A stretch of 64,000 bases of DNA from Mesorhizobium_B sp964242945 (GCA_964242945.1 CAXTCF010000001.1:16916-80915), one strand, 5' to 3'. Numbered from the stretch's first letter, positions 8,870 through 16,984 are shown. A program made the numbers and translations. Notes: generated by a model from the letters alone, not told the origin.

Positions 8870-9550
8870 ATGGCGCCGCCGGTCATCGAGCTGAAGGGGA
8901 TCGAGCGGCACTACCAGCAAGGGGCGGACCGGCTCACCATTCTTGACAAGGCCGACTTCTCGCTGTCCCCCGGCGAGATGGTGGCGCTTGTGGCGCCGTC
9001 CGGCACCGGCAAATCGACGCTCCTCCACACGGCCGGGCTCCTGGAGCGGCCGAACGCCGGCGAGGTCTGGCTCGGCGGGCGCGAATGCGGCAAGCTCGGC
9101 GACGACGAGCGCACCGGCATCCGCCGCAACGACATCGGCTTCGTTTATCAGTTCCACCATCTGCTGCCTGAGTTTTCCGCCCTCGAAAACATCATGATGC
9201 CGCAGCTTGTGCGCGGCCTGAAGCGGAAGGAGGCGGCGGAACGCGGGAGGCAGCTGCTAGACTACATGCAGATCGGAGCCCGCGGGCATCATCGTCCGGC
9301 GGAGCTTTCCGGCGGCGAGCAGCAGCGGGTGGCGATCGCGCGGGCCGTCGCCAACGCGCCTCTGATCCTCCTCGCGGACGAGCCGACCGGAAACCTCGAT
9401 CCTGCCACCGCGTCCTATGTGTTCGACGCGCTCTCCGCGCTGGTGCGCCAGTCCGGCTTGGCGGCCCTGATCGCCACGCACAACCTAGAACTGGCCAAGC
9501 GCATGGACCGCCGCGTGACTCTGAACGCCGGCAAGGTGGTGGCTTTCTGA
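8870..9550 (+). CDS. lolD: lipoprotein-releasing ABC transporter ATP-binding protein LolD
   Basis: LolD is the ATPase that powers lipoprotein release. All ABC motifs are present in 226 residues: Walker A (APSGTGKSTLLH), a Q-loop in FVYQFHHLLPEFSALEN that is the LolD hallmark, signature LSGGEQQRVAIARA, Walker B LILLADEPTGNLD and the H-loop IATHN. The ATG follows the lolC stop directly. After this gene come 170 non-coding bases and then an SOS-type operator. Confidence 0.96.
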   Translation: MAPPVIELKGIERHYQQGADRLTILDKADFSLSPGEMVALVAPSGTGKSTLLHTAGLLERPNAGEVWLGGRECGKLGDDERTGIRRNDIGFVYQFHHLLPEFSALENIMMPQLVRGLKRKEAAERGRQLLDYMQIGARGHHRPAELSGGEQQRVAIARAVANAPLILLADEPTGNLDPATASYVFDALSALVRQSGLAALIATHNLELAKRMDRRVTLNAGKVVAF

Positions 9551-9670
9551 CTGAGGCTGTTCCGCCGAGCGACACTAACCGCTTCTTCACCACATCCTTG
9601 GGAATACGGCGCCGAAGCTTGCGCCAGGATTGCCGCGCCGCCTTCCCGCGCCAAACCGCGATTGACGAGG

Positions 9671-9685
9671 GAACAAAGTTAGAAC
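9671..9685 (+). promoter_or_regulatory. predicted LexA (SOS) box
   Basis: The sequence GAACAAAGTTAGAAC matches the alphaproteobacterial LexA operator, a direct repeat GAAC-N7-GAAC. It lies 36-50 bases upstream of the ATG of a 28-residue membrane peptide ORF, with no other gene start nearby on the plus strand. The nearest minus-strand gene, lipB, points away and ends at 9900. The position relative to the small ORF is what one expects of an operator overlapping a promoter. Confidence 0.7.
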
Positions 9686-9720
9686 ATAACTAAAACACAA
9701 CGCAAACACGGAGCGGGAAC

Positions 9721-9807
9721 ATGGCGGACTGGATGCAAGACGTAATTTCGATGGTTTGCATGGGGACGTTCCTGGTGTCCATGGCGATGTGGATCGGCGC
9801 GCTCTGA
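9721..9807 (+). CDS. 28-residue membrane micro-protein, probably SOS-induced (SidA-like by context)
   Basis: The frame runs from ATG to TGA and encodes 28 residues: a short acidic N-terminus (MADWMQD), then one hydrophobic segment rich in Val, Met, Leu and Trp that could span the membrane. A GGAGCGGG ribosome site precedes the ATG. The LexA box at 9671-9685 suggests induction by DNA damage. Known parallel: SidA of Caulobacter, a 29-residue SOS-induced inner-membrane inhibitor of division. I see the same size, single helix and operator arrangement, but I cannot claim sequence homology. The function is inference. Confidence 0.6.
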   Translation: MADWMQDVISMVCMGTFLVSMAMWIGAL

Positions 9808-9899
9808 CGTGCATCGAGACGAGCCGCGCGGCGACCAGTCTTCGGGTCGCCGGCTGCCATCCTTCTGCGACTGAGCAGGACAGCTGTCACGACCGTCAG

Positions 9900-10655
9900 C
9901 TAGCTTCCACCGCCTGGCTTTTCCGAGATGCCAGTGACGGTGGCCCCAAAGATTTCCTCGAAGGCGCTGCGCAGCGCAACATCAAAATCCGCCATCGTCA
10001 CGGGCAGTCCGAGATCGGCCAGGCTCGTGACCCCGTGATCGGCGATGCCGCAGGGCACGATCCCGGCGAAATGCGACAGGTCCGGCTCCACGTTGATCGC
10101 GATGCCGTGGAAGCTGATCCAGCGCCGCAGCCGGATTCCGATGGCGGCGATCTTGTCCTCGGCCGGGATGCCGGGAATGCGCTGGGGACGGTCCGGCCTC
10201 ACGACCCAAACGCCGACGCGGTCTTCGCGGCGCTCGCCTTTGACGTTGAAGGCGGCGAGCGTCCGGATGATCCACTCCTCAAGCGCCGCTACGAAGGCGC
10301 GGACATCCGTGCGGCGCCGCTTCAGGTCAAGCATCACGTAAGCGACGCGCTGACCGGGACCGTGGTAGGTGTACTCGCCGCCGCGCCCCGTTTTGTGGAT
10401 GGGAAAGCGTTGCGGCGCCAGCAGGTCGCCGTCGCGGGCGCTGGTGCCGGCCGTGTAGAGCGGCGGATGCTCCGCCAGCCAAACGGCTTCCGGTGCGGTG
10501 CCTGCATGGATCGCAGCGGCATGCGCCTCCATCGCGGCGACGGCCTCCTCGTAGGGCAGCAATCCGGGCTGCACGTGCCACGACACGGGGGAGGTGCCTG
10601 CGGATGGCAGGAAGGCGATATCCAGGGAGTTGCGTGGAACTGGGGGAGCAAGCAT
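9900..10655 (-). CDS. lipB: lipoyl(octanoyl) transferase
   Basis: LipB moves octanoyl groups from acyl carrier protein to the lipoyl domains of 2-oxoacid dehydrogenases and the glycine cleavage H protein. The chosen start gives 251 residues (MLAPPVPRNSLDIAFLPSAG). The open frame continues upstream, but that part falls in a repeat element and is unlikely to be translated. Family features are present: EHPPLYTAGTSA, GRGGEYTYHGPGQRVAYVML, the catalytic lysine in DKIAAIGIR and the catalytic cysteine in GIVPCGIADHGVTSL. It is a single gene convergent with the micro-ORF. Confidence 0.96.
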   Translation of the reverse strand: MLAPPVPRNSLDIAFLPSAGTSPVSWHVQPGLLPYEEAVAAMEAHAAAIHAGTAPEAVWLAEHPPLYTAGTSARDGDLLAPQRFPIHKTGRGGEYTYHGPGQRVAYVMLDLKRRRTDVRAFVAALEEWIIRTLAAFNVKGERREDRVGVWVVRPDRPQRIPGIPAEDKIAAIGIRLRRWISFHGIAINVEPDLSHFAGIVPCGIADHGVTSLADLGLPVTMADFDVALRSAFEEIFGATVTGISEKPGGGS

Positions 10656-10669
10656 TGCAACTGAAATTC

Positions 10670-10776
10670 TAAAGCATGTCTCCCGAAAGTGGGAACCGGT
10701 TTCGGGAAAAAGACATGCGCAAAACAAAGAAGCTGAAGCGCGTTGCCTGAGGCCGAAAGGCCGCAACACGCTTTAA
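10670..10776 (-). repeat. composite palindromic repeat (rhizobial type), copy 1
   Basis: There are two adjacent hairpins. The first has outer arms GCATGTC/GACATGC around an inner CCCGAAA/TTTCGGG. The second is a stem of AAGCG-GTTGC type around GGCCGAAAGGCC and ends in CGCTTT. A second copy with the same module order, in inverted orientation, is at 41106-41215. Such intergenic palindromes are common in rhizobia. This one lies just upstream of lipB. The remaining 290 bases up to the tRNA gene hold nothing I recognise. Confidence 0.8.
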
Positions 10777-11067
10777 TCGAGAGCGCAGCACGGCGGATAG
10801 AGCGCTGCGGGCCTGATCCGACCGCGCGTCTCAGGCGAACGAAGCTAAATTACATCTTAGCGTGGTGCGCCTCTGGGAATTACGTGCGCTAGCGCCAACC
10901 GGACTGCCCCAGCATATGGGATCGCTGCCTGGTACAAGCCAGCATGCGGTCGGAGCGATCCAAAGCAGATCAGCGCGCGAGAGAAAAGCCGCCCTGCCGC
11001 CCTTGTTTCACCGGACCCGATTTGCTACAGCCTGCCGCGCCGGCCAGAGCCGGCTTTCTCGTGACGA

Positions 11068-11152
11068 GCGGTCGTGGCGGAATTGGTAGACGCGCAGCGT
11101 TGAGGTCGCTGTGGGGCAACCCGTGGAAGTTCGAGTCTTCTCGACCGCACCA
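11068..11152 (+). tRNA. tRNA-Leu (anticodon GAG)
   Basis: This is an 85-base class II tRNA. The acceptor arms GCGGTCG and CGACCGC pair perfectly, the discriminator is A, and CCA is encoded at 11150-11152. The D-arm GTGGCGGAATTGGTAGAC is typical of tRNA-Leu. The anticodon stem CAGCG/CGCTG encloses TTGAGGT, so the anticodon is GAG (reads CUC/CUU). A variable arm and a T-arm with GTTCGAGTC follow. The integrase gene begins its 3' end only 32 bases after the CCA, the usual position for an element integrated at a tRNA 3' end. Confidence 0.97.
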
Positions 11153-11183
11153 TTCACGTTTTAGCATGTCGTAAGCCTCTGTT

Positions 11184-12203
11184 TTAACTATGCCTTTTTT
11201 CAGGTGCGGGCGCTAGCCCTTCTTGGTGCTGGCGAATGGCGTTCCTGATTTTCTCCGACGCCTGTTTCGCCATACGCTTTCGACCGGCTGTTTTCGTGTA
11301 GTGGCTGGCCATTGCACCGCCAGTCCAGCCGAACAGGGCTTCCAGCTCTCCGACCGTCGCGCCCGCTTCCACAGCGCGGGTTGCGCCGATCTTCCGAACG
11401 CCGTGTGCCGTCTTGTTCTTCAGCCCGGCCTGGCGAGCAGCCAGGCGGAAACGGTTGCCGAACGTCTCCTTTGTGAGCGGATGACCATTGTCACCAACGA
11501 TCCAGGCCAAGTCGCCGGTCGGACCCTGCTTCAGTGCTTCCTCCAGCGGCGGCAGGATCGTGATGCTGACCTCCGTGTTTGTCTTCTCGGTGCGAATGGT
11601 CGCAACGCCATCCTTGACGTGCTGCTTGCCGATCTTCACGGCGTCACCCCGGCGTAGGCCGGTATAGAGCAGGACATGGAGCCAAACCCGCTCCTTGGTG
11701 CCCGGCTTCCATTTCCGTTCATAGGCCGCGACATCCTCCTCGGTCCACGCCGCAAAGCCTTCGTTCTTCGGGCGCGGCGGGTTCTTCACGCCGGCCGTGG
11801 GATCGACCGGGACAAGTTCCGCTTCGAGCGCCCAGCGGAACAGCCCGCGCATCGCGTCGAGGAAGTTCCTTGCCTGCGCCGGGGTGGCCACACGATCTTC
11901 ACGGCCGGTGACGATGATCTTGCGCGTGATGGCCTTATAGGCGGCGCTGCCAGCCTTCTTGACCACGCCCTTGAAGATGTTGTCCCGCTGCCGGCGCGTG
12001 GCAGTGGACAGTCCGCGGTAGGTGGACGTCTCCCGGTAGCGGGCAATCAGCCATTCCAAGGTGCTTGTCGCAATGATCCGCTTCTTGGTCTTCACCGTGC
12101 CGAGCGCAGCATGGTAGGCTTCGGCAAACTCCGGTGCGGTCGGCGCCGGCAGGCGGATGCGCGGGCCTTTCCGCAAGCGGCGCGATCGCGAATATGTCGG
12201 CAT
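11184..12203 (-). CDS. tyrosine-type site-specific integrase
   Basis: This is a phage/island integrase of 339 residues. The start chosen is ATG at 12203 (MPTYSRSRRLRKGPRIRLP), because residues further upstream do not look like the family. The N-terminal arm contains KGPRIRLP and the core-binding domain spans roughly residues 45-155. The catalytic domain has the expected residues: R in YTGLRRGD, K in RTEKTNTEV, HxxR in HGVRKIGAT, the W of FGWTGG, and the nucleophile Y in SHYTKTA. The gene points toward tRNA-Leu, whose 3' end is the likely attachment site. It appears intact. Confidence 0.9.
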   Translation of the reverse strand: MPTYSRSRRLRKGPRIRLPAPTAPEFAEAYHAALGTVKTKKRIIATSTLEWLIARYRETSTYRGLSTATRRQRDNIFKGVVKKAGSAAYKAITRKIIVTGREDRVATPAQARNFLDAMRGLFRWALEAELVPVDPTAGVKNPPRPKNEGFAAWTEEDVAAYERKWKPGTKERVWLHVLLYTGLRRGDAVKIGKQHVKDGVATIRTEKTNTEVSITILPPLEEALKQGPTGDLAWIVGDNGHPLTKETFGNRFRLAARQAGLKNKTAHGVRKIGATRAVEAGATVGELEALFGWTGGAMASHYTKTAGRKRMAKQASEKIRNAIRQHQEGLAPAPEKRHS

Positions 12204-12619
12204 GGCCTGGTTCCGCGACGATGGAGAGAATGGGCTTGATCGTGTGGCCCTGGTGCAGATGCGTCCGCCGGGCGACATCACGCCGCCGAACCGGCCGCTG
12301 GGGTTGCAAAAGGCCGGTCCCCGGCACGTCGCCATCCCGGCCGATCAGATCAGGACAAAGAGCGTTGTGGAAGTGCTGCACCGCTGCCACCCGTTCTGGA
12401 TGACGCGGACACGGCTCTATCCGTGAGGCTGGGATCGAAAGCTCAAGTCCTTCAAAGCGCTATTTGCAATGAGGTTTGATGGTTGTCGCTGCTGCGAGTT
12501 TGGCGCGGCTTTTCAAATGGTTGGCCTAGAAGGGCCAACATCTCAACCAAAAATAAGACAATCCTAACCTGTATTAGTCAGCATCCGCTCGTCTGCCAAA
12601 GCGGGCGGTGAGGTCTGAC

Positions 12620-14302
12620 ATGCGGTCCGAGTTACTGGGTCTGGGTGACGCATCACCAGATGCGATGATCTGCGCCGATGCCGACGGGTGCATCACATAC
12701 TGGAATCGGGCCGCGGCATCGATGTTCGGCATCGCGTCTGAGGCCGCGCTCGGCGCATCGCTGGACCTGATCGTTCCCGAACAGATGAGAGGTGCCCACG
12801 CTGCCGGCATGAAGCGACTCGCACAAGGAGGCGAGCCGCGCATCGTCGGTCGGGTTGTTGAAGTGATCGCGCAGCATGTCGATGGGCGTATCTTCCCCAT
12901 CGAGATGTCGCTCGCAAGGTGGGAACGGGACGGCCAGTTGTTCTTCGGGTCGGTGATACGGGACGTGTCGGAGCGGCGCAGAAGCCAGGACAGGCTCCAC
13001 CACCTCGCGCATTTCGACCAGTTGACACTGCTGCCCAACAGAACGCTCTTCATCGAAAGGCTTGAAGGGACACTGGCCGGTGCAGATGCGGCCACGGTGC
13101 TGCTTGTTGATCTCGACCGCTTCAAGGAGGTGAACGATCACCTTGGGCATCAAGCCGGCGACGCGGTGCTTTGCGAAGCCGCAAGGCGCCTCAAGCAGTG
13201 TGTTTCCGCCGCCGACGCGACCGTGGCGCGTATCGGAGGGGACGAGTTCGCCATCATCATGCCGAAGTCGGCAGACTTGTTCGCAGCATCCTACACCGCC
13301 GACACCATCTTGGATGCCTTCGACAATGCGTTCATCTTTGATGAGCGCGAGTGCAAGGTCGGTTGCAGCATCGGGATCGCTTTCGCGCCGAACGACGGCA
13401 CGACCACTGCGGAACTGCTGGGCAATGCCGACCTCGCCCTCTACAAAGCCAAGCATGCCGGCGGGCGTCTTGAACTCTTCACGCCGAGCCTGCGCGCCCG
13501 CTCTGCCACGCGGCGGCATATGGAAAAGGAACTCGAACGCGCTGTCGAGCAGCACGAGTTGGAGTTGTTCTACCAGCCTCAGGTTCGGTTGAGGGACAAG
13601 GCGATCATCGGAGCAGAAGCGCTCATGCGATGGCGCCACCCTGAGAGAGGCCTGCTGGCGCCGGCCTCCTTCATCTCCGTTCTGGAAAGCATGAGGCTGG
13701 CGGATGCGGTGGGCCAGTGGGTGCTGAAGCAGGCCTGCATGCAGGCTGCCGCTTGGCAAGACCTCCTTCCGGGCTTCCGCATGGGCGTGAACTTGTTCGA
13801 GGCTCAGGTCCACTCGCCGAGCCTTGCGTCCGACGTACAGCATGCCCTTGCGCTCTTCGGTCTTCCGGCAAGCTGCCTGGAACTGGAGATCACCGAAAAC
13901 ACAGTGATCGACAAGGATGACGGATGCGTTGCCAGCCTGCGCAGGCTTCGCGACTGCGGCATCTCGCTTGCCTTCGATGACTATGGCACCGGCTTCGCCT
14001 CGCTGAGTCTGCTGAAGCGTTTTCCCCTAAGCCGCCTGAAGATCGACCGGAGCTTCGTGCGCGACATTGCCGTCGATGCAGAGGATCAAGCCATTGTGGC
14101 GGCGGTCATTTCGCTGGGCAGGCAGTTCAACCTCGGCACGATTGCAGAAGGGATCGAGACGCCGGAGCAGGAGTTGCTTCTTCAGGCGTGCGGCTGCCAG
14201 GAAGCCCAAGGCTATAGATACGGCAAACCCATGGACGCCGCTGCCATGACACACTTTTTTTCGGCGGGTATTCCGCAAGCGGTGCACTTGGCTGCACCTT
14301 AG
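12620..14302 (+). CDS. PAS-GGDEF-EAL cyclic-di-GMP signalling protein
   Basis: This is a 560-residue soluble protein with three domains. A PAS domain (about 10-125) contains DADGCITYWNRAAASMFGI. The GGDEF diguanylate cyclase (about 135-295) has an intact GGDEF motif in ARIGGDEFAIIM. The EAL phosphodiesterase (about 305-555) has EALMRW, LEITENTVI, DDYGTGFASL, KIDRSFV and AEGIET, so both catalytic halves could be active. No membrane segment is seen. The ATG at 12620 has a GAGG ribosome site; a GTG at 12608 is possible. The stop codon overlaps a large inverted repeat. It is the only long intact non-integrase gene of the island. Confidence 0.92.
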   Translation: MRSELLGLGDASPDAMICADADGCITYWNRAAASMFGIASEAALGASLDLIVPEQMRGAHAAGMKRLAQGGEPRIVGRVVEVIAQHVDGRIFPIEMSLARWERDGQLFFGSVIRDVSERRRSQDRLHHLAHFDQLTLLPNRTLFIERLEGTLAGADAATVLLVDLDRFKEVNDHLGHQAGDAVLCEAARRLKQCVSAADATVARIGGDEFAIIMPKSADLFAASYTADTILDAFDNAFIFDERECKVGCSIGIAFAPNDGTTTAELLGNADLALYKAKHAGGRLELFTPSLRARSATRRHMEKELERAVEQHELELFYQPQVRLRDKAIIGAEALMRWRHPERGLLAPASFISVLESMRLADAVGQWVLKQACMQAAAWQDLLPGFRMGVNLFEAQVHSPSLASDVQHALALFGLPASCLELEITENTVIDKDDGCVASLRRLRDCGISLAFDDYGTGFASLSLLKRFPLSRLKIDRSFVRDIAVDAEDQAIVAAVISLGRQFNLGTIAEGIETPEQELLLQACGCQEAQGYRYGKPMDAAAMTHFFSAGIPQAVHLAAP

Positions 14303-14434
14303 AGCATCGGACGGTTAATCGCACGCAGTCTGCCGGCCGGGGGCGGGTGCAGGCGTTGTTGTTGGCCTCGGCCGGGCAACAGCCCGACGCTCGCCCACCG
14401 CCTAGCCTGCATCCGATTAACCGTCCGATGCTCT
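14301..14434. repeat. 134-base palindromic element with 21-bp perfect arms
   Basis: The first 21 bases (14301-14321, starting AGAGCATCGGACGG) are the exact reverse complement of 14414-14434. Partial pairing continues inward (GCAG/CTGC and GTTGTTG/CAACAG-like stretches), so the whole element could form one long hairpin. It begins on the last two bases of the stop codon of the GGDEF-EAL gene and may serve as its terminator. The first seven bases AGAGCAT equal the end of the composite repeat at 41106-41215 on the opposite strand. Confidence 0.85.
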
Positions 14435-14814
14435 AGCAGCGCATGGTCGTTCGCCAGATATGGAAAAGATCTGGGCGAGCACTTCGGCGTGGTGCCGACG
14501 TCCATGAAAACACTCAAGCCGTTTGCACAAGCCGCCCATCGCTCATCCCTTTCGCTCCCGCGCCTCAGTCCAGTTCCTCAGGTGAGGGCGTGCAGATGGC
14601 CGCCGCATCGGCTCGCCGGAGCTTCATGTTCAGGCGGAGTGGTTATCGTTGCGGCGTTCGAGCTCCAGGCAAACAGCACGCGAAAACGACGGCAGAGCAG
14701 AGCTGCGTTCAAGCTCGATCGCAACCGCGAAGTGCGTCGCTCCCATGCCGTACCATCAGCTCGTTTGCAGCCTTGCGGACGGCGTCCTGATCGAACTCAT
14801 GGCTGAGCATGCGT
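14435..14814. other. 380-base stretch without a recognisable gene
   Basis: Several overlapping frames of about 80-115 codons exist on the plus strand, but none has a credible ribosome site or resembles a known family. Their composition (runs of Ser, Arg, Ala) suggests non-coding or decayed sequence. No tRNA, terminator or repeat was seen. Confidence 0.5.
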
Positions 14815-15075
14815 CTATGACGCTTTGTCGAGGGCTTGCCCCAGCCACAACCCGGCAAACGTCAGCGTGGCGGAGTAGGTCGGCTTGCCCGCTTCATCTC
14901 TGACGAGCACCGTGAAGGCTTGCCGGTCCCCATCCTTGGGTACTTCATCCCTGGCAATTGCCGGCAGTGCGCGCATCGCTTCCAACCGGACGGTCGCCAC
15001 GTTGGGCAGCTCCGTTCCTTCCTCGTCCGGGGTGTGGCGTCCATTTTCGAAGATGTCGAAGAAGTAGCGAGGCAT
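14815..15075 (-). CDS. DUF6894 family small protein (copy 1)
   Basis: This is an 86-residue protein starting MPRYFFDIFENGRHTPDEEG, the signature of DUF6894, a small rhizobial family of unknown function. The conserved points are the YFFD strand, an acidic D-x-E-G-x-E turn, a central helix with RLEAMRALPAIARDE and a C-terminal strand (FTVLVRDEAGKPTYSATLTF). The start was set at 15075 because the family always begins at MPRYFF. A related gene follows at 15213-15446 on the same strand. Confidence 0.75.
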   Translation of the reverse strand: MPRYFFDIFENGRHTPDEEGTELPNVATVRLEAMRALPAIARDEVPKDGDRQAFTVLVRDEAGKPTYSATLTFAGLWLGQALDKAS

Positions 15076-15212
15076 GCCTGTGCTCCTGAACCGGGCGGGA
15101 GCACGCTTTGTCTCTCTGTCTCGGCTGGCCATTCAGTTGATGCGCCGATGATGTGTTCTGAACTGGCAGAACTGCCCCAGGTTCCTCAGCGAGGTGGGTC
15201 CGCAGATTCCGG

Positions 15213-15446
15213 TCAGTAGCCGTGGTGGTCGGCTTCGAACCGGAGAGAGTACACCGTGTCTCCCGCAGCATCGGCCACCGTCATGTGCCACGGCCAACCG
15301 TTGGCGAGGCCCGTAGCTTCCTGAGCCAAGAGGGCGCCAGCCAAGCGCACAGCCTCAATCCTGACATCCCCGATGCTTCCGAGTTCGGTGCCCTCGTTGT
15401 CAACGATGGCTCGTCCATCCATGATGTGGAAGAAGTAAAGAGGCAT
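15213..15446 (-). CDS. DUF6894 family small protein (copy 2)
   Basis: This is a 77-residue paralogue of the neighbouring gene. It starts MPLYFFHIMDGRAIVDNEG and keeps the YFF strand, the D-N-E-G-x-E turn, the helix RIEAVRLAGALLAQEA and the final strand DTVYSLRF. The two copies differ at most positions, so the duplication is not recent. The start was chosen by family alignment. The 137 bases between the copies contain no gene. Confidence 0.72.
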   Translation of the reverse strand: MPLYFFHIMDGRAIVDNEGTELGSIGDVRIEAVRLAGALLAQEATGLANGWPWHMTVADAAGDTVYSLRFEADHHGY

Positions 15447-15718
15447 GTTCGCTCCATCAGTGAGGCGGGAGCGCGTCGCATCTCTCAGTCTCGGCAAGCC
15501 GTGCAAGGATGCGCCGATGATGACAACTCATCTACGCCATTTTGCTTCCGGCACCATCCTTAATTGTTAAGGCGCTGCGCTTTTGTGTTGCTCGGCGGTT
15601 GAATCGACCCGATCGCGCTTGGCTCCAGGCGCAGGGCTTTCAGTCGAGCTTGCTTCGCCTCTCGCTCGGCCCGTTCCTTGGCTATGATGGCAGTCGCTAC
15701 CTGCGTTGTATTGTCGGC
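15447..15718. other. 270-base intergenic stretch, nothing recognised
   Basis: A plus-strand frame of 115 codons from 15542 to 15889 has no family resemblance and overlaps the HTH-like fragment on the other strand, so it is treated as chance. Confidence 0.4.
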
Positions 15719-15919
15719 TCACGCGCGCTTGGCGGTCCGCGTCCGGGAGGCAGCTTTGATTTTGACCATGAAGCGCGACAACGTTTCGTGAGGAATCCCT
15801 ACCAGCCCGGCAACATCTTGGGGGTGGCCGCCGGGCTGAGCCTGCTGACTGTCAGGCAAAGGACGCTCAACAAGCCCGCGAAGAACTAGGTCAACCCGAT
15901 CGCCGGCAAAGAGCGGCAA
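15719..15919 (-). pseudogene. fragment resembling the C-terminal HTH of a Crp/Fnr regulator
   Basis: The 66-residue minus-strand frame contains HPQDVAGLVGIPHETLSRFM, which follows the pattern of the Crp/Fnr recognition helix (Q-x-x-L-A-x-x-x-G-x-x-x-E-T-V-S-R). It is followed by a basic tail. There is no cyclic-nucleotide or sensor domain upstream in any minus frame. It is best read as the decayed end of a regulator gene. The match is short. Confidence 0.35.
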
Positions 15920-15978
15920 AAAATGCGCTTCATGCAGTGCTGTTGAAACCCAGCACTTTGGGCAGCCGTGCTCCAGAA

Positions 15979-16071
15979 ATGAAGCATGCTATGATCCTCG
16001 CCGCTGCACTCGGTCTCTCCCTTGCAGCGGGAACCGAAATGATGCGCTTGGCTGAAGTCCTGCTGCATTGA
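15979..16071 (+). CDS. possible 30-residue hydrophobic peptide
   Basis: A short frame begins MKHAMILAAALGLSLAAGTE. It has a basic residue followed by an Ala/Leu-rich core, like a signal peptide or single membrane helix. No clear ribosome site is present and no family is recognised. It could be chance within decayed sequence. Confidence 0.2.
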   Translation: MKHAMILAAALGLSLAAGTEMMRLAEVLLH

Positions 16072-16125
16072 AGCCGTGGGGCTGAACGAGCCACACTGTC
16101 GGCGCCTTTGCCGGGACGCAGGAGT

Positions 16126-16512
16126 TCAGGCAGCGTCCGTTCTGGATCCGCCGATCCACGCCCACGCCTCTTCTTCCTCTTCCAGGTCAAACGTCTTGGC
16201 CTCAACCGGCGAGAGCGGGCTGAAGACGTTGATCATGGCCCTCGCCCAGGCCGGCGCTCCCACCACCGCATAGTGCCGGACGTGCGCGCCCGAACGGAGC
16301 GTCGTGGCGAAGCTTTCCTTATCGAACACCGCACCCAGCTCGGCACCGTCATAGCCAGGCATGGTCAAGAGGAGATCGATCTTGTCGAAGCGTTCAAAGG
16401 CTGCGGAAACGGTTGAAGCCATGCCCTCGATGTCAGCTTCAGCGATCTTGCCGGTCACCTCGAAAGCTAGAAGGTCGGGACGGTTGGTCGAGATTTGACT
16501 GATGGCGTTCAT
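16126..16512 (-). CDS. SpoIIAA-like (STAS-fold) protein
   Basis: This is a 128-residue protein resembling the SpoIIAA-like family (PF11964), a STAS-related fold. Visible features are the strand-helix pattern FEVTGKIAEADIEGM, then a helix with FERFDKIDLLLTM, then HVRHYAVVGAPAWARAMINVF, and an acidic C-terminus (DLEEEEEAWAWI). Family members are small cytoplasmic proteins of uncertain role, often linked to stress or membrane association. A GGGGAG ribosome site precedes the ATG. It is a single gene within the accessory region. Confidence 0.75.
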   Translation of the reverse strand: MNAISQISTNRPDLLAFEVTGKIAEADIEGMASTVSAAFERFDKIDLLLTMPGYDGAELGAVFDKESFATTLRSGAHVRHYAVVGAPAWARAMINVFSPLSPVEAKTFDLEEEEEAWAWIGGSRTDAA

Positions 16513-16717
16513 GGACTGCTTCTCCCCTGAGTTGATCGGTGCGATCTCGGTGACAGAGCTTTGCCAAACTCGTGACCATGCGCAAGCCGGTCCCCTTGGC
16601 AGGGCACTGGCAATGCATTGTTCGTGTCGCTGATCGTCTGGCAGTTCGGACCACGGACGTTTCGCTCGCCGTGCGTGTCAGCGCGATGCTGGGCGAGTTA
16701 GTGGGGCCTAGTCCGCG

Positions 16718-16954
16718 TCAGTTCATCTGACGCTTCCAGCCGTTGACCCTGAACTCCCCAAGGGCGTCCGTGATGTCGTTGAGTTGAGCAAGCCCCTGGA
16801 AGGACAGCGTAAACTTCTGCGTTCCAGGTTTGGCGGCTTCCATTGGAATAGCCACGAAACCCTGATCGCCATTTTTCCTACCCGCCGCCAGCGTGCAGCG
16901 CAAATCTGGAAATCGCATTTGCAAGAATGCATCCGCCTTTTTCCAGCACGTCAT
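16718..16954 (-). CDS. hypothetical protein, 78 residues
   Basis: The minus-strand frame encodes a mixed-charge soluble protein (start MTCWKKADAFLQMRFPDLRC, end VNGWKRQMN) that I do not recognise. It has a plausible fold-like alternation of charged and hydrophobic residues but no motif. It lies next to the methyltransferase fragment in the decayed part of the island. It may be real or itself a remnant. Confidence 0.35.
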   Translation of the reverse strand: MTCWKKADAFLQMRFPDLRCTLAAGRKNGDQGFVAIPMEAAKPGTQKFTLSFQGLAQLNDITDALGEFRVNGWKRQMN

Positions 16955-16984
16955 CAGGGAAGGCCGCGCCAGCTGGCATCATGA

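Noticed and set aside
12157..12426. 89-codon plus-strand frame overlapping the integrase start
   Set aside because: It contains some protein-like sequence (REYVGMAWFRDDGENGLDRV), but has no ribosome site, overlaps the integrase N-terminus on the other strand and matches nothing I know.
14443..14903. Overlapping plus-strand frames of 84-115 codons
   Set aside because: Serine/arginine-rich, mutually overlapping and without ribosome sites; likely chance frames.
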